A stretch of 64,000 nt of DNA. It comes from Oscheius sp. JU75 (lineage: Eukaryota > Nematoda > Chromadorea > Rhabditida > Rhabditidae). The position numbers were made by a program, and so were the translations under genes. The stretch is from positions 7,006,001 to 7,070,000 of the forward strand of contig JASJZC010000004.1 of the NCBI GenBank assembly GCA_037178855.1, written 5' to 3'. A model generated the notes under the pieces. It saw only the letters and a list, made by a program, of their open reading frames with translations. It was not told where the DNA came from and made no database searches. The number at the start of each line of letters is the position of its first letter. Within the stretch, counting starts at the first letter, position 1. Positions 36,996 through 47,430 of the stretch are shown here, one piece after another.

Positions 36996-37360
36996 TTACG
37001 GTAGTTGCCCCCCTTCGTCTAAAATCGTGTTTTTCTCATAAAATTTGTTAATTTTTCCAGTTTCTAATTGCGTTTATCAAATCCAGCGTGCAAAAAGAAC
37101 CCTTTAGAACATGCAAAATGTCATAAATAACAGGGAAATCAGAGAACTGTAAGTTCGAGACAAACCTCGAATAACTCGTTCTTTTCCGTAGTTTTTTTCA
37201 CTTTTCTTACATTCTAGGGGGTTTTTTTACACGCTGGATCCGGTAAAAGCCGTCAAAAAGTGGAAAAGTTGGTGAATTTCATCAGAAAAACCTATTCTGA
37301 GCGATATTGTAAAAGCGCGCCAAAAATTTAAACGAAAGGGGGCGCCTGCCGAACTATTAC
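36996..37360. repeat. Foldback element, about 365 bp
   Basis: The two halves are inverted copies: the left holds GTTTTTCTCATAAAATTTG and ATCCAGCGTGCAAAAAGAAC, and the complement of the right holds GTTTTTCTGATGAAATTC and ATCCAGCGTGTAAAAAAAC. Its last 17 bp (GCCTGCCGAACTATTAC, 37344-37360) occur inverted at 34494-34510, directly outside the left MULE end. The MULE may therefore have inserted into, or captured, part of this family. Confidence 0.65.
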
Positions 37361-37424
37361 CAAACAGAAGAATACTTTAAATAGTCGAGATTCAAAAAGA
37401 CGCTTTTTTAAAACGGAAAAAGGC

Positions 37425-37430
37425 AAAAAA
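37425..37430 (-). terminator. Pol III terminator of 5S rRNA
   Basis: A run of six T on the minus strand directly follows the 5S 3' end. This is the normal RNA polymerase III stop. Confidence 0.85.
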
Positions 37431-37548
37431 GCTTACGACACCCGGGATTCCCAAGCCGTCTCCGATCCAAGTACTAACCGGGCCCAACGTTGCTTGACTT
37501 GCCAGATCGGACGGGATGGCGTACTTTCAACGTGGTGTGGCCGTAAGC
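37431..37548 (-). rRNA. 5S rRNA: 5S ribosomal RNA
   Basis: The minus strand gives a full 118-nt 5S gene, starting GCTTACGGCCACACCACGTT and ending CGGGTGTCGTAAGC; the two ends pair as helix I. The internal control region is intact (AGCAACGTTGGGCCCGGTTA, TACTTGGATCGGAGACGG), so TFIIIA and Pol III could use it. It stands alone here, not in a 5S array, and I found no spliced-leader RNA beside it. It lies 292 bp from the transporter stop codon. Confidence 0.95.
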
Positions 37549-37639
37549 GACCCTTGAATTTCGACTGTGGACTTCCTTCATCTCTCGAATCTTTGTTCTC
37601 TTTCGCATTTTTCGGCAGACGTGGTTTCCAGACTTTGAG

Positions 37640-37689
37640 ATGTCCTGCAAATTTGTAGAACGGATCTAGCGCTACACTTTGCAGAGCAT
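37640..37689. repeat. Short palindrome family, copy 1
   Basis: Arms ATGTCCTGCAAATTTGTAG and CTACACTTTGCAGAGCAT pair with few mismatches around a 13-nt spacer. This is the same design as the copies at 38981, 44033, 46974 and 53090. Confidence 0.6.
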
Positions 37690-37840
37690 CGCGAGATCGA
37701 TAAATTCTGTTGTCTACCAAAAGCCCGGGGTTTTTTATAAGATCTCTTCATTTCTCTCTTAAAATAATCAATAGAACTAGGAAAATATATGGTTGGGTTG
37801 GTTAAAGTGAACAGGAAGGACACCGGCTCTGAAGGAGGGA

Positions 37841-40800
37841 TCACAGCATCACGTCGCCGCTAACTCGGTATTCACGCAGGGCGACGCGTGCTCGGTGCGG
37901 CGACAGCACACGGCGCCATTTCTGAATAGACAGTTCTTTAAAGATTACTGTAGACTACCTGAAGAAGACTAGTTCCTGGTGCCCTAATGAATTTGTAGAT
38001 GGCTACTATAGGAATGGCTGCTGCGGCTGACAGAGCGAAGAGGATGCCGAAGAAGTTGGCTGTAGAACTGAACTCGTAGTCCTGGTAGGTCAGTGGCTGG
38101 TAGTTGACAAAATTTGATAAGATCATGGCCTGGAAATAGAATGTCAGTAACTATCAATGTCCTTACCAGAAGGAAGATCGGAGCTAGAGCTGTCCAGCAG
38201 ATGCGCCAATAGGCTCCGGGCTCGAAGCCCAGCATCTCTCTGATATCGGCAGCAAATTGACGGAGTCCGTAGATGTAGACTACCACCATGACCTCACAGA
38301 AGACGGCTATGAGTAGGCCCCAGGTCGTTCCGTAGACTATGAGCCATTCCATGACGAGGATACCGCCCTGAATTGACAGGATGAGGAGATAGAGAGACAC
38401 AGGGACAGAGAGACAGAGACTGTGAGACATAGAGAGACAGAGAGACTGAGAGAGACAGAAAGACTGAGAGACACTGAGACAGAGTGACAGTGAGAGACAG
38501 ACAGAGAAACAAAGAAGCCAAGAGAGACAGAGAGACTATCTCACATCGGTACAGATGGTGATTCCGATCAGCATGTAGAAAGAGAAGAGCATAGCAATGA
38601 AGATCTCTCTGTGCTTCTTAATCCAGGGAAATTCGTCCGACAGGGCAGTGATGATGGCCTCAGAGCCACCGAACTGAACAAAAATGACCGATCAAGACCC
38701 AAACATACCGAGCTATCCAATCCCAATGTCATGAGCATGAGGAAGAAGAGTACTGACCAAGCTGGAGCCAGGGGCATTGTGGCCAAAGCCTCGGGATAGA
38801 CCACAAAAACCAATCCTGGACCCTCCTGGGCTACTTCCTCGATTGGTTTTCCACTCTTACAGGACATGTAGCCGAGCACCTGAAAGTGTTTGCGATTAGT
38901 GTATTAGGCGGTAAATCAAGTTTTTCAAAGGTGTCAGCGTAAAACCATTATCGAGCGTTTACACTAACTTTCCGAAGTTTCATGTTTTGTAATCTTGTAG
39001 AACGAATCTAAAACTACAACTTTACAGAACATCAGAAACCTCGAAAACCAATTCTTGGACCTCAAAGCACTGTTTCAAAAACAATCGAAAGAGGCGCGTC
39101 GCCACGAAAATTTATTTGACACTCTTTTTCGTACTCTTCGAATTTGCGCGGGAAAGGTAGAATTCTATATTTTTGCTGAACATTGCAGTGCAGTGAAAAT
39201 CAATAAAACTCGCTAAAAACGTACTGAAAAGATCACGAAGCCAGAAATGAAGCTAGTCAAGCAGTTAATCGAGCTGGTGATGAGGGCATCTCTGAAAATT
39301 TGGATAAGAGGATGGGAGACAGAGATAGTGAGCTTACACGTAAACATTATTGTGAAAGTCGTTGTACGAAGCGTATGCCATGAGGACACCGAATCCTGGT
39401 CCCAGCGAGAAAAATACTTGTGTGGCGGCATCCTGCCACACACTGGGCTCCTTGAGCTTCTCCAGATTCGGCCTCAAGTAGTACTCTATGCCTTTTTCGG
39501 AACCAGGCAATGTGATTCCTCTGATGAAGAGAATGAACAGGACGACGTAGGGGAAAAGAGCAGTGAACCAGACCACCTGAAAAATTCTCTGCCTCTCTGT
39601 CTGGGCCTCAAGTAGTACTCTGCCTTTGTCCCTATGTCTCTATGTATCTGTCTCTCTATCTCTCTGTCTCTCTGCCTCTCACAAGTTTCTAGTTTCTTCC
39701 CTTTCTTACAGACTGGCTTCCTGTCCCGTCCGGAAAAGGGCCATCTATTTTTCAGCTGACTACTTCTGGACTACTACCGCTAAAGTACACGAATGGATTT
39801 TGTCAAGGAAACAGCCTAAGGGACTAATAGAACAGAAACGAGCCAAGGCGAAAAACATCAACATGTCCCACTGTGATATCCCAGTCTCTCAGTCTGACTG
39901 ATACTGTCTCTGTCAAACAGTGTGCCCTTTTCCTGTTTGTACAACAGAAATATTCCTGTCAATATGACCTGATCCTCTGTCAGTTGTCCGGCACTAATCT
40001 AATGTAACTGTCAACCTGTCAACCATTATTCTGTCGGCGTCAACTTACTGAGTGAGACCTTGTCTTGTCCCTATCAAACATGGAGAGCACAAATTCAAAG
40101 TATCCTCACCTTTCCACTCATTCCAATCCCTTTCCACAGGGAGAAGTAGCAGATAAGGTAGACTATGAAGAGACAGAGCTAAAATGGTTCATATCATGTG
40201 CATCCTCACTGAACTCACAGCAATGTTCCAATTGATGTCTCCCAAATTGTCCAGTCCTCGAGAGACGTGTGAAGTCGGATCTCCGGCTGTGTGAAGACCA
40301 AGAAAGCCTTTGCTAAAAAAGAAATCACTGTCACCGTCACTGTCACTGCCTCTGCCTCTCTCCCAACTCACTAAAAGTACTCCTCAGCTGCCGAGATTCG
40401 GTGTGCAGTGTTCACCTCTGACGGCTTCCGACAAGTGTCCGAGCCGTCTTCGCTCCAGCTAAAAGTGCATATTTTTCAAAATGTCCCATATGAGTTCTCA
40501 CTGTGGCTCGTAGCAGGCTGGACTATTGAACGAATTGTTACAAGAGGCCCAAGGGAGATTGAAAGTGAAGGAGGAGTAGAGATAGTGAAGTCCCCAAGCC
40601 AAGACAACGTTGTAGAAGAAGTCCGTATAGAAGGCTATCATGATCACACAGTAGCCGATTCCTGAAAACTAGAGTTACCCTCTGTCTCTCTGTCTTTCTA
40701 TCTCTCTGTCTCTCTATCTCTCTTTCACCTTTAAACAGTGGGCAGATCCTTCCCCAGGTCGTGATGGCTCCCTTTCTATAGAACTGTCCAAGTGTCAGTT

Positions 40801-41210
40801 CCATATAGAAGAGAGGAACACCGGCAAAGAGTACCATACAAGTGTAGGGGATCAGAAAAGCTCCTCCACCATTCCGAAAGCAGAGATAGGGAAACCTCCA
40901 TATGTTACCGAGGTCGACAGCAAAGCCAATGACAGAAAGTAGGAAGTCTACCTGAAGAAAAGAAAGTAGTCTCTGTCTCTTTCCCTACCTTCGTCGACCA
41001 CGTCTCCCTCTCCTCCGTCTTCAGCACCACCGTCATCTCTTCCTTGGCATGACCATTCCTCGCTGTGGACACTTCTGTCTCGGTCGCTATCAAGTCACCG
41101 TCTTCTTCCAGTTGTGTCGATAGCAGCTGCTCCGTTTGTTGACGTTCTAGTACTCCAAAAAGCATGAAGACCGAAAACTGGTTCCCCTGATTTCCCTTGA
41201 CTAAACCCAA
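37841..41210 (-). CDS. Sodium- and chloride-dependent monoamine transporter (SLC6, serotonin-transporter-like)
   Basis: Thirteen phase-consistent exons from 40989-41210 to 37841-37921 give 637 aa. SLC6 monoamine transporters clear serotonin or dopamine from synapses using the Na+ gradient. TM1 has the monoamine-binding Asp in [15 protein letters not shown], followed by [12 protein letters not shown]6 has [18 protein letters not shown]; later blocks are [24 protein letters not shown] and [16 protein letters not shown]. The SLGPGFGVL and MLGF.PG..WRICW blocks favour SERT over DAT. The N-tail is long and acidic. Extracellular loop 2 has two Cys (SCNNSF..ACYEP) and later TC, with N-glycosylation motif NNS. 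C. elegans MOD-5 is the expected counterpart. Twelve TM helices are present. Confidence 0.9.
38981..39032. repeat. Short palindrome family, copy 2 (transporter intron)
   Basis: Arms ATGTTTTGTAATCTTGTAG and CTACAACTTTACAGAACAT, with flanks CCGAAGTTTC and GAAACCTCG that also pair. It lies in the transporter intron 38880-39224. Confidence 0.6.
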
Positions 41211-42038
41211 CCGGAAGCCTAATTTTCGAAGAAGGAGGGGGTTCGAGGGCCAAAAAGTCTATGAAAAATTAAAAAAAAAGAGATGCTTAGCATCTGAGCC
41301 TCGGATCACAAGTGTGTTTCTTAGCCACTAGGCCACGCAAAAGCGCCGATTCCAAAAGATAGAGTGATATCCAAAGTATAATGGTGGAGTACGAACTTCA
41401 ATGAGCTTTGGTTCAAGATGCTTTAGAGGTCAGTTTAACGGAAAAGAGATAGACATACCTGTTTGGAGCATAGCCTCGGCCAGGTCGAACTCTCTCTTCC
41501 CTACTCCAATGGGGCAGGTAGGTTCTGTGTCCAAATTACCGGAAGGTATTACGTCTTTGGAGGAGAGATATCGCTCGGCTACCCCCTTCTCCTCCGGGGC
41601 CCTGTTTCCAACATTCCTCGAGAGAGAGGGCGAGGGAATATGCGAAATCTATCGCTGGGTCCATAAAGAGTCTACTACTGTGAGAGTGTCGCGGTCATGG
41701 ATGCACTGTACGGATCTGACTGTCATTGTTCAGACAGTACTGTACTTCTGACTGAACCTAAACTCGGTAGTCTCTATCCATCTGCCACTCTGTATTTCTG
41801 TGCTTCTGTGTCTCTGTGTTTCTGTTTCTGTTTCTTTGTCCATTTGTCCTTTTCGAATTGTAGTAAGAGTTCTCGTGAACTTCTCGCGCTCCCTTCCTCT
41901 CTCCCTCACCGATTCATCCAACCCCACTTCCCATAATCTCTACTCCATAAACTCTCTTCATTTTTCTCTGTGTCTCTCTCTCTCAATATGTACAACCAGA
42001 ACATATAATCGTCTCTATTTGTGGAAGAAGGGAGGGAA
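41211..42038. other. Spacer between the transporter and DNTTIP1, with a tRNA-like relic
   Basis: The complement of 41281-41340 reads GCGTGGCCTAGTGGCTAAG and GTGATCCGAGGCTCAG, an A-box-like and a weak B-box-like block. The rest is unremarkable; open frames at 41401-41751 (+) and 41463-41666 (+) have no family features. CTCTGTTTCTGTG-like low complexity lies at about 41790-41850. Confidence 0.45.
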
Positions 42039-43387
42039 TCATTGTCGCTGCTGCTCGAGCTGCTGCCACTGCTGGATCTGGGCCTGCTTCTGTCGGAGAA
42101 GGAGTCTCTCGAAGTAGGGCTGAGCATAGCGCCGTATCTTCAGGATCAGGGCCTCTTTGGCGCAGAAGGCAAACGGCTCGATCTCTTGGCTGAAGGTCAC
42201 TGTTACTGTCACTTTCACTGAACTTACACATTGGCGGTGATCTCTCCGACATCTTCGAGACAGAGGAGGTAGACTCTGGAAGCTTCTGGCTCGCGGAGAC
42301 GACCCTCTTCGACCAGAGCCCGGCGGTCGTGTTCGTCACAAGTGTACTGAAAAGGGTGATTGAGAGAGACAGAGAGACAGTAACTCACCCTAAATATTCT
42401 CGGGAAGTTACCAAAGAAGCTCGTGACTGTCAATCCCATATGTGTAGCAACCTAGAAATATTTTTGCTGATGTTTAACCGGTCAGATTTGCAGGGAAATC
42501 ACGTCATGACACTTGTTCCTGAGATCAAAGCTCGCTCACCTTTGCAGTGGAGATCAATAGAGTAGGGAGACCAAAGCGCTCCGGATTCCACTTTGAGACA
42601 TCCAATGAGTTCAGCGGACTCATGTCCATGTGAAAGCGTTCCTCCTTGACTGGGAGCTGTTGGGGAATGAGAGGCTGAGGAGGAATGACGGTGATAGGCT
42701 GAGGAAGTTGACCGGCAGGACGGGAGATCTGGATTTCGGGAAGAGGATGCTGCTGCTGAAAGAGCGAAGTTACTCTCTCTCTCTGTCACCAACCAAATGT
42801 TCAAGAATGTGTGCTGGCATAGTCGATAGCTGAACATTCTCAGCTGGAAGGCCGTTGTCGATGGCAAAGGCCGACTTGGCAGCTTCCAGAATGTTCGTGA
42901 AGAGTTCACTCATGACTGCGTCGTCTACGGTCTGGAAGATATTGGTCTATAGAGGCAGAGAGAGACAGTAAGACTTACGTGTCCGTTCCTCCTCAGATTC
43001 TCAATAGCAGGAGAGAATGTCGTTCTAGCATGTCGGTCCAAAATTTGATAGATTTCTTTTGTGATCTCGCCTTGGAAAATCTATACATTGCTGTATTTGA
43101 CGTTTCAAAAAGGGTCTACCTCTCTCATGAGATCCATAGAAGTTCGGGCATCTTGGGCCATTCCGGTCTTATTCCGACGTATGACTTGTTTGAGAGAATT
43201 GACCTAAAGAATGAGAAGATAAGACTCTGTCACTGTTACTGTCAATGTGTCTAACCTTGGCCGATGCTCCAGTCTCCTCCGTTGCCTTCAGTAGGTTCTC
43301 CAAATTGGCTATCCTCATCGAATGAATTTTTTGAGGTCCATATGGGAATGGTTGGTGTTTCCGACTGTTCCTTTCTCTCTCGTACAT
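42039..43387 (-). CDS. DNTTIP1: DNTTIP1-like subunit of the MiDAC histone deacetylase complex
   Basis: Eight exons (43256-43387, 43120-43203, 42979-43080, 42794-42946, 42540-42755, 42389-42451, 42228-42346, 42039-42189) give 339 aa; the human protein is 329. DNTTIP1 is the dimeric scaffold that holds HDAC1/2 and MIDEAS in MiDAC and binds DNA. The N-terminal dimerisation region is seen in ARTSMDLMREIFQGEITKE and NILEAAKSAFA. A Pro/Gln-rich linker follows. The C-terminal DNA-binding, SKI/SNO/DAC-like part starts KWNPERFGLPTLLISTAKVA and continues FFGNFPRIFRYTCDEHDR and REPEASRVYLLCLEDV. It ends in a Gln-rich helix. The match is by pattern only, but it extends through both domains. Confidence 0.8.
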
Positions 43388-44448
43388 TTTAACTTAAAAG
43401 GTTGGTTATAATGAGGCTAAGGGTAAGAGATTGAGAGAGACAGGCAGGACTGGATGTTACCTTGGCTACCAACGCAGATAAACGTCTAATGTCATGTCAC
43501 TCTGGAAACTGACAGAAAATGAAAAGGAAGAAATCTCTCTATCTCTTTATCTCTCTGTCTCTATGTCTCCTTGTCTCTCTCCCTATATTTGTCGATAAAA
43601 ATGCAAAAAAATGTTCTGTTGGTTGCAAAAGGATGTGTAAACAAGCTACGTGGCAGCTTATTCATTGATAATAAAACCGCAGGAAAAATTCCAGAAAAAG
43701 GACCAAAAATGGAGAGCGCATAGGGGAAATAACTAACTTTCAAGAAGTAAACAACAAATTGGCGAATGCGCGAAAATGGCGCAAGGGGAAGGCGCAACGA
43801 GGTTGTCGCCAGCCAGCTGTTTATCGAGCCGATCAATATTGCAACACGCCCGGTGGGTATGTGTTGCAGAAAGACATTTTTGGACCCTTTAGCATCAAAA
43901 CAAAACTTTTAGATCATTCAAGACGAGACAGTACGGAAGAAAAACAAGTAGAAGGTCTCTAATAGAAGTCCACTCGGAGCGCGCCACTCCAACGGATTTT
44001 CTGAGTTCAAAAAGTGATTGTTCATTTTTTTTATGCTCTTCAAAGTTGTAGAAGAGATTATCTTCTATAATTTGTAGAGCATCATTACGTTCAAAAATCA
44101 CTCTTTGGGCGCTCAAAATGGCTGAGCAAATATCGCCCGAGTAGACTACCCAAACAAAAAGCTTGTCCCATTAGAGAAGAAAAAGAAGATCAGACGGCGG
44201 CTGCAGAGCTAATCATTACCATCGAACAACGAGACAGACGAACAGTCGTAACTACGTTTACTAAAAAGTAGAATTTACCAGAACAATTAGAGTCGACGAG
44301 ACAGCAGTAGACGAGCATCCGGGGACATCAGATGACCGTAGTAGATTCGTCGAGAAGAGTAGTTGTCCAGGATCTTGGAGGGCAAGGGGATCCGTGGTAA
44401 CGCCTAAAATAGAGAACACAGTAGAGAAAGTGACAATTTACTATCGTA
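43388..44448. other. Gene-free spacer left of the pogo-like element
   Basis: It contains short palindrome copy 3 (44033-44082) and, at about 44295-44448, the repeat half shared with the Duox B intron relic. No exon is recognised; the open frames at 43561-43836 and 43759-43962 look like chance. Confidence 0.45.
44033..44082. repeat. Short palindrome family, copy 3 (longest arms)
   Basis: Core arms ATGCTCTTCAAAGTTGTAGA and CTATAATTTGTAGAGCAT; pairing extends outward (AAGTGATTGTTC with the complement of TTCAAAAATCACTC), so the arms reach about 45 nt over 44012-44108. Confidence 0.6.
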
Positions 44449-46289
44449 CAAGGGAAATCTCTCAAATTAAGTTGGACTCTGGCAACGAACCAGGTGCCAT
44501 TCGATAGCTCTAAACATGGGTATAACGTGGCATATTGCCGAATTCGCTTAACCCCTCCCTGGTCCGAGATATGACATTTTTAAAAATGGCGCCCCCGTAT
44601 CATCTCGACGCCTTAGCCGCAGGGCCCGCCGTGATAGACTTCGAAGGCACCAAAAATTATGGCAACGTAGTATGGTGGTGAGTGCGGTGGGCTGTCCATT
44701 TACAACCTCCAGCGGCACTTACGAATTCTTTAAAGATAGAGTGCGAAATGTTTTGCGAGGAGATTACAGTAACTCGGGCTCAGACGAGTTTCGCTATTTT
44801 TGAGCGTTTACAGCCATTTTTTAGTTGTTTTAACATTGACTGAGTAAATCTACTTGACAGTAATTTTGTAGAAAAATCTGCCAGAAAAACGCCTAATAAA
44901 GCGTGGAAGCCGAAAATGGGGCTCTGCTCACAAATTTCGGCCATTTTCAACGCTTTTCTTAGATATTTCCCCTAAATTTGTTGTCAAGTAGGTTTATGCA
45001 TATCTAGAATTCGGTTACATGGTTAGAATTTGTAAAAAGTATGCGGAAAGTGGAGAAAATTCAAAAATTTGGAACTTTTTCTTTGCGCTCAAATACTGTG
45101 CCATCAGCGTTCAAATTCAGGTTTCGCTGGACGTTGAAAATAGACTATACACCGTCTTTTATCTGTGACCATGTGCTTTTTTCTTTCATGTTTGTTTTCA
45201 CGACACGCAAACTTTTTAGTTTCTACATGAACCCATCTTAAATCCTCGGATTTCTGGTTGAAGAATTTGGTCTGGAAAAAGATACCGAATTGAGTCGAGA
45301 TGAGCGCCATCTGGCAAGTACTGGCCTGAATCATCTCCAGAAGCTGCGACAATTCGAAGCTGCAGGTAAGATTACTTTTTCTTATCAATAAATCAGTTCA
45401 GATATTCTGAAAGAAGACCAGAAAAAAGTTTTGGGTTTGCTGTCTGCTGAACTGTCTGATTGGGTCAAAGAGTATATCTCTAAAGGCACCACTCTTCACG
45501 ACATTGTCCTCAAGCAAAAGAGCATTCTATTGTACTTGACGAAGTATCACCTACCTGACTTCACAGCGTCCGACTCCTGGGTAGACTCTTTGAAATAGGT
45601 TAGAATTTTTTAATTTTTCATGTGAAAATGTTTGTCAAGAGAGTCACAAGCTTTGCTCTGGCAAATCAAATCGATTTCCAAACAGCGGCAAGGGATAATT
45701 TAATCAAGGTCAGTTTTTTCATCAAACGAAGTCATATTTCTTTCAGGTAATTTCCTTGACTCATCGGCAGTTCACTCATCACGCTTTTCATTCATTTTGG
45801 CAGTATAGTTGGTATGCGTCGGGCTACCAGGTTCTTCACCCTTCGCCTTTCAAAACCCCTATTCAAATTTGTTTCCCAACTACCCCCCAGATTGCAAATT
45901 GTCAAGGGTTTGGTTTCATACTTTGTCTCTTCTGTGACCAGTATTTCTGTTTCTCGCATTACACTATCCAATGTCATTGGTGTTGAAGTGGATTCGTTCA
46001 CAAAAACAAAGTTTTTCCTGTTGATGTAGTTCAAACTAACTTGTTTTCCATAAAAAGAGAATGCAGACAATACAAAATGTGTGAAACTTATCTTCTAGCA
46101 ACGCCATCCTCTATGGTCTCCTGTTTCGCCGATAGCAAACGCTAGGAATAAAAAAACAAAATGTCATATCTTGGACCAGGGAGGGATTAAGCGAATTCGG
46201 CAATATGCCACGTTATACCCATGTTTAGAGCTATCGAATGGCACCTGCTTCGTTGCCAAAGTCCAGTTTAAGTTGAAAGGCTTCCCTTG
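44449..46289 (+). mobile_element. pogo-like (Tc1/mariner) DNA transposon with 132-bp inverted repeats
   Basis: The terminal repeats are 44449-44580 and 46158-46289, inverted and mostly identical: both start CAAGGGAA and hold GGTGCCATTCGATAGCTCTA and TATAACGTGGCATATTGCCG. TA flanks both ends (44447-44448 and 46290-46291), the target duplication of Tc1/mariner/pogo elements. The interior codes for a CENP-B-type DNA-binding domain (listed separately). The insertion splits a repeat whose uninterrupted paralogue lies in a Duox B intron. Total length is 1,841 bp. I see no complete DDE catalytic domain, so it is probably non-autonomous or decayed. Confidence 0.75.
45255..45720 (+). pseudogene. CENP-B/pogo-type DNA-binding fragment of a transposase
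   Basis: Reading from about 45261 gives EEFGLEKDTELSRDERHLA, then through a short intron (about 45368-45405) DILKEDQKKVLGLLSAELSD, WVKEYISKGTTLHDIVLKQK and FTASDSWVDSLK before a TAG near 45597. The FTAS..WVDSL end resembles the CENP-B helix-turn-helix (F.AS.GWL..FKKR). A further run from about 45628 (MFVKRVTSFALANQIDFQTA) may be the continuation after a stop or intron. No catalytic DDE region follows. Confidence 0.5.
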
Positions 46290-46621
46290 TAAGTCTCTTC
46301 CTGCCCATTTCGAGCTCCTTTTATAGTAAAAGTTTGCGATGCTTTTGTTGCTTTTAGAGCTAACAAGTTTAGCTGATGAGTTTGTGATAGGTAGATGTTG
46401 TTCCAGACGAGTTACCGGAGCAACGTTTTCCCAGAGACTCGCAAAATGACTCGATTTGGCTTGACTTGTAAAGAGTAATTGCTGAGACCGAGGGTTTAGA
46501 GAGACAGAGTATAAAAATTCTTTATTTACACGGTAAGGACCCTGTTGACAAGTGATTCCAGAGAGATATGTCTTGGTCGTTGACAAATATATGCAGTTGT
46601 GGAGATAGAGAGACAGAACCC
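46290..46621. other. Flank right of the pogo-like element
   Basis: It holds the second half of the split repeat (TATAGTAAAAGTTTGCGATGC near 46321, TTGTTGCTTTTAGAGCTAA near 46342) that is contiguous in the Duox B intron relic. No gene is visible. Confidence 0.5.
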
Positions 46622-47391
46622 TTACACAATGGAAGTATCAGCGAAGAATCGATTCTGTGGGCTTGTGAACTTCGGGGACCGGCTGAAGGATCTAAAATCG
46701 ACATTTCTGACAGAAACAGAGAGAGAGAGGAGCGGACCGAACAAGGGGCAACAGAAGCTTGCACGCCCCCCTACCTGTCGTACCTTCTGAGCTGACTGCC
46801 ACGTCGGATGACAGACGCCTTGAGACTGTCTACTCTCTCCACGGCTCTCTGAACCCCTTTAGGTCGATCCTGTCCACGGAGATTGCCGCAGCAACGGAAG
46901 GCACAGACGCAGCCTGAAGGAACTCCTTTGGTAACGTAGTTTTTGGAGTCAGGGACTATTTTTTAGTTTAGCGATGTTTTGCAAAGTTGTAGAGAAGATT
47001 AAGAGCTACAACTTTGGTGCCAAATTCTTACTTAGAACTTGTAAATGAAAGATCTAAGTAAGAATTTGGCACCAAAGTATGCTCTGGAGTAAAAAACTGA
47101 CAAGCAATGAAGAGAGTGAGTCCTACAGCTATTCCAATGGCGCTCATTAGGGCCAAGGTGCCCCAATCCGTCTTCTCTTGCGGGTCTCCCTTGAGTTCCG
47201 TCTGAATATCATCGATGACTTTGGTCAGGGCTTCAGACCAGTGGTCCGTCTGGACGAGATCGTTTACACTGGCGAGAATCTGCTTTCGTTCCTCGACTGT
47301 TATGTAGCTGGCTGCCAGACGGGCAGGCCAGATTACCATCTGAATTTGAGTCTCTGTCTATTTGTTCCATCTGTCTTTCTGTCTTTTTTTC

Positions 47392-47430
<39 letters not shown>

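Noticed and set aside
37549-37840. Spliced-leader RNA gene linked to 5S
   Set aside because: No leader-like 5' end, Sm site or typical 100-nt structure was found beside the 5S gene.
46164-46586. 140-codon minus-strand frame
   Set aside because: It runs across the pogo terminal repeat and its flank, so it cannot be one protein gene.
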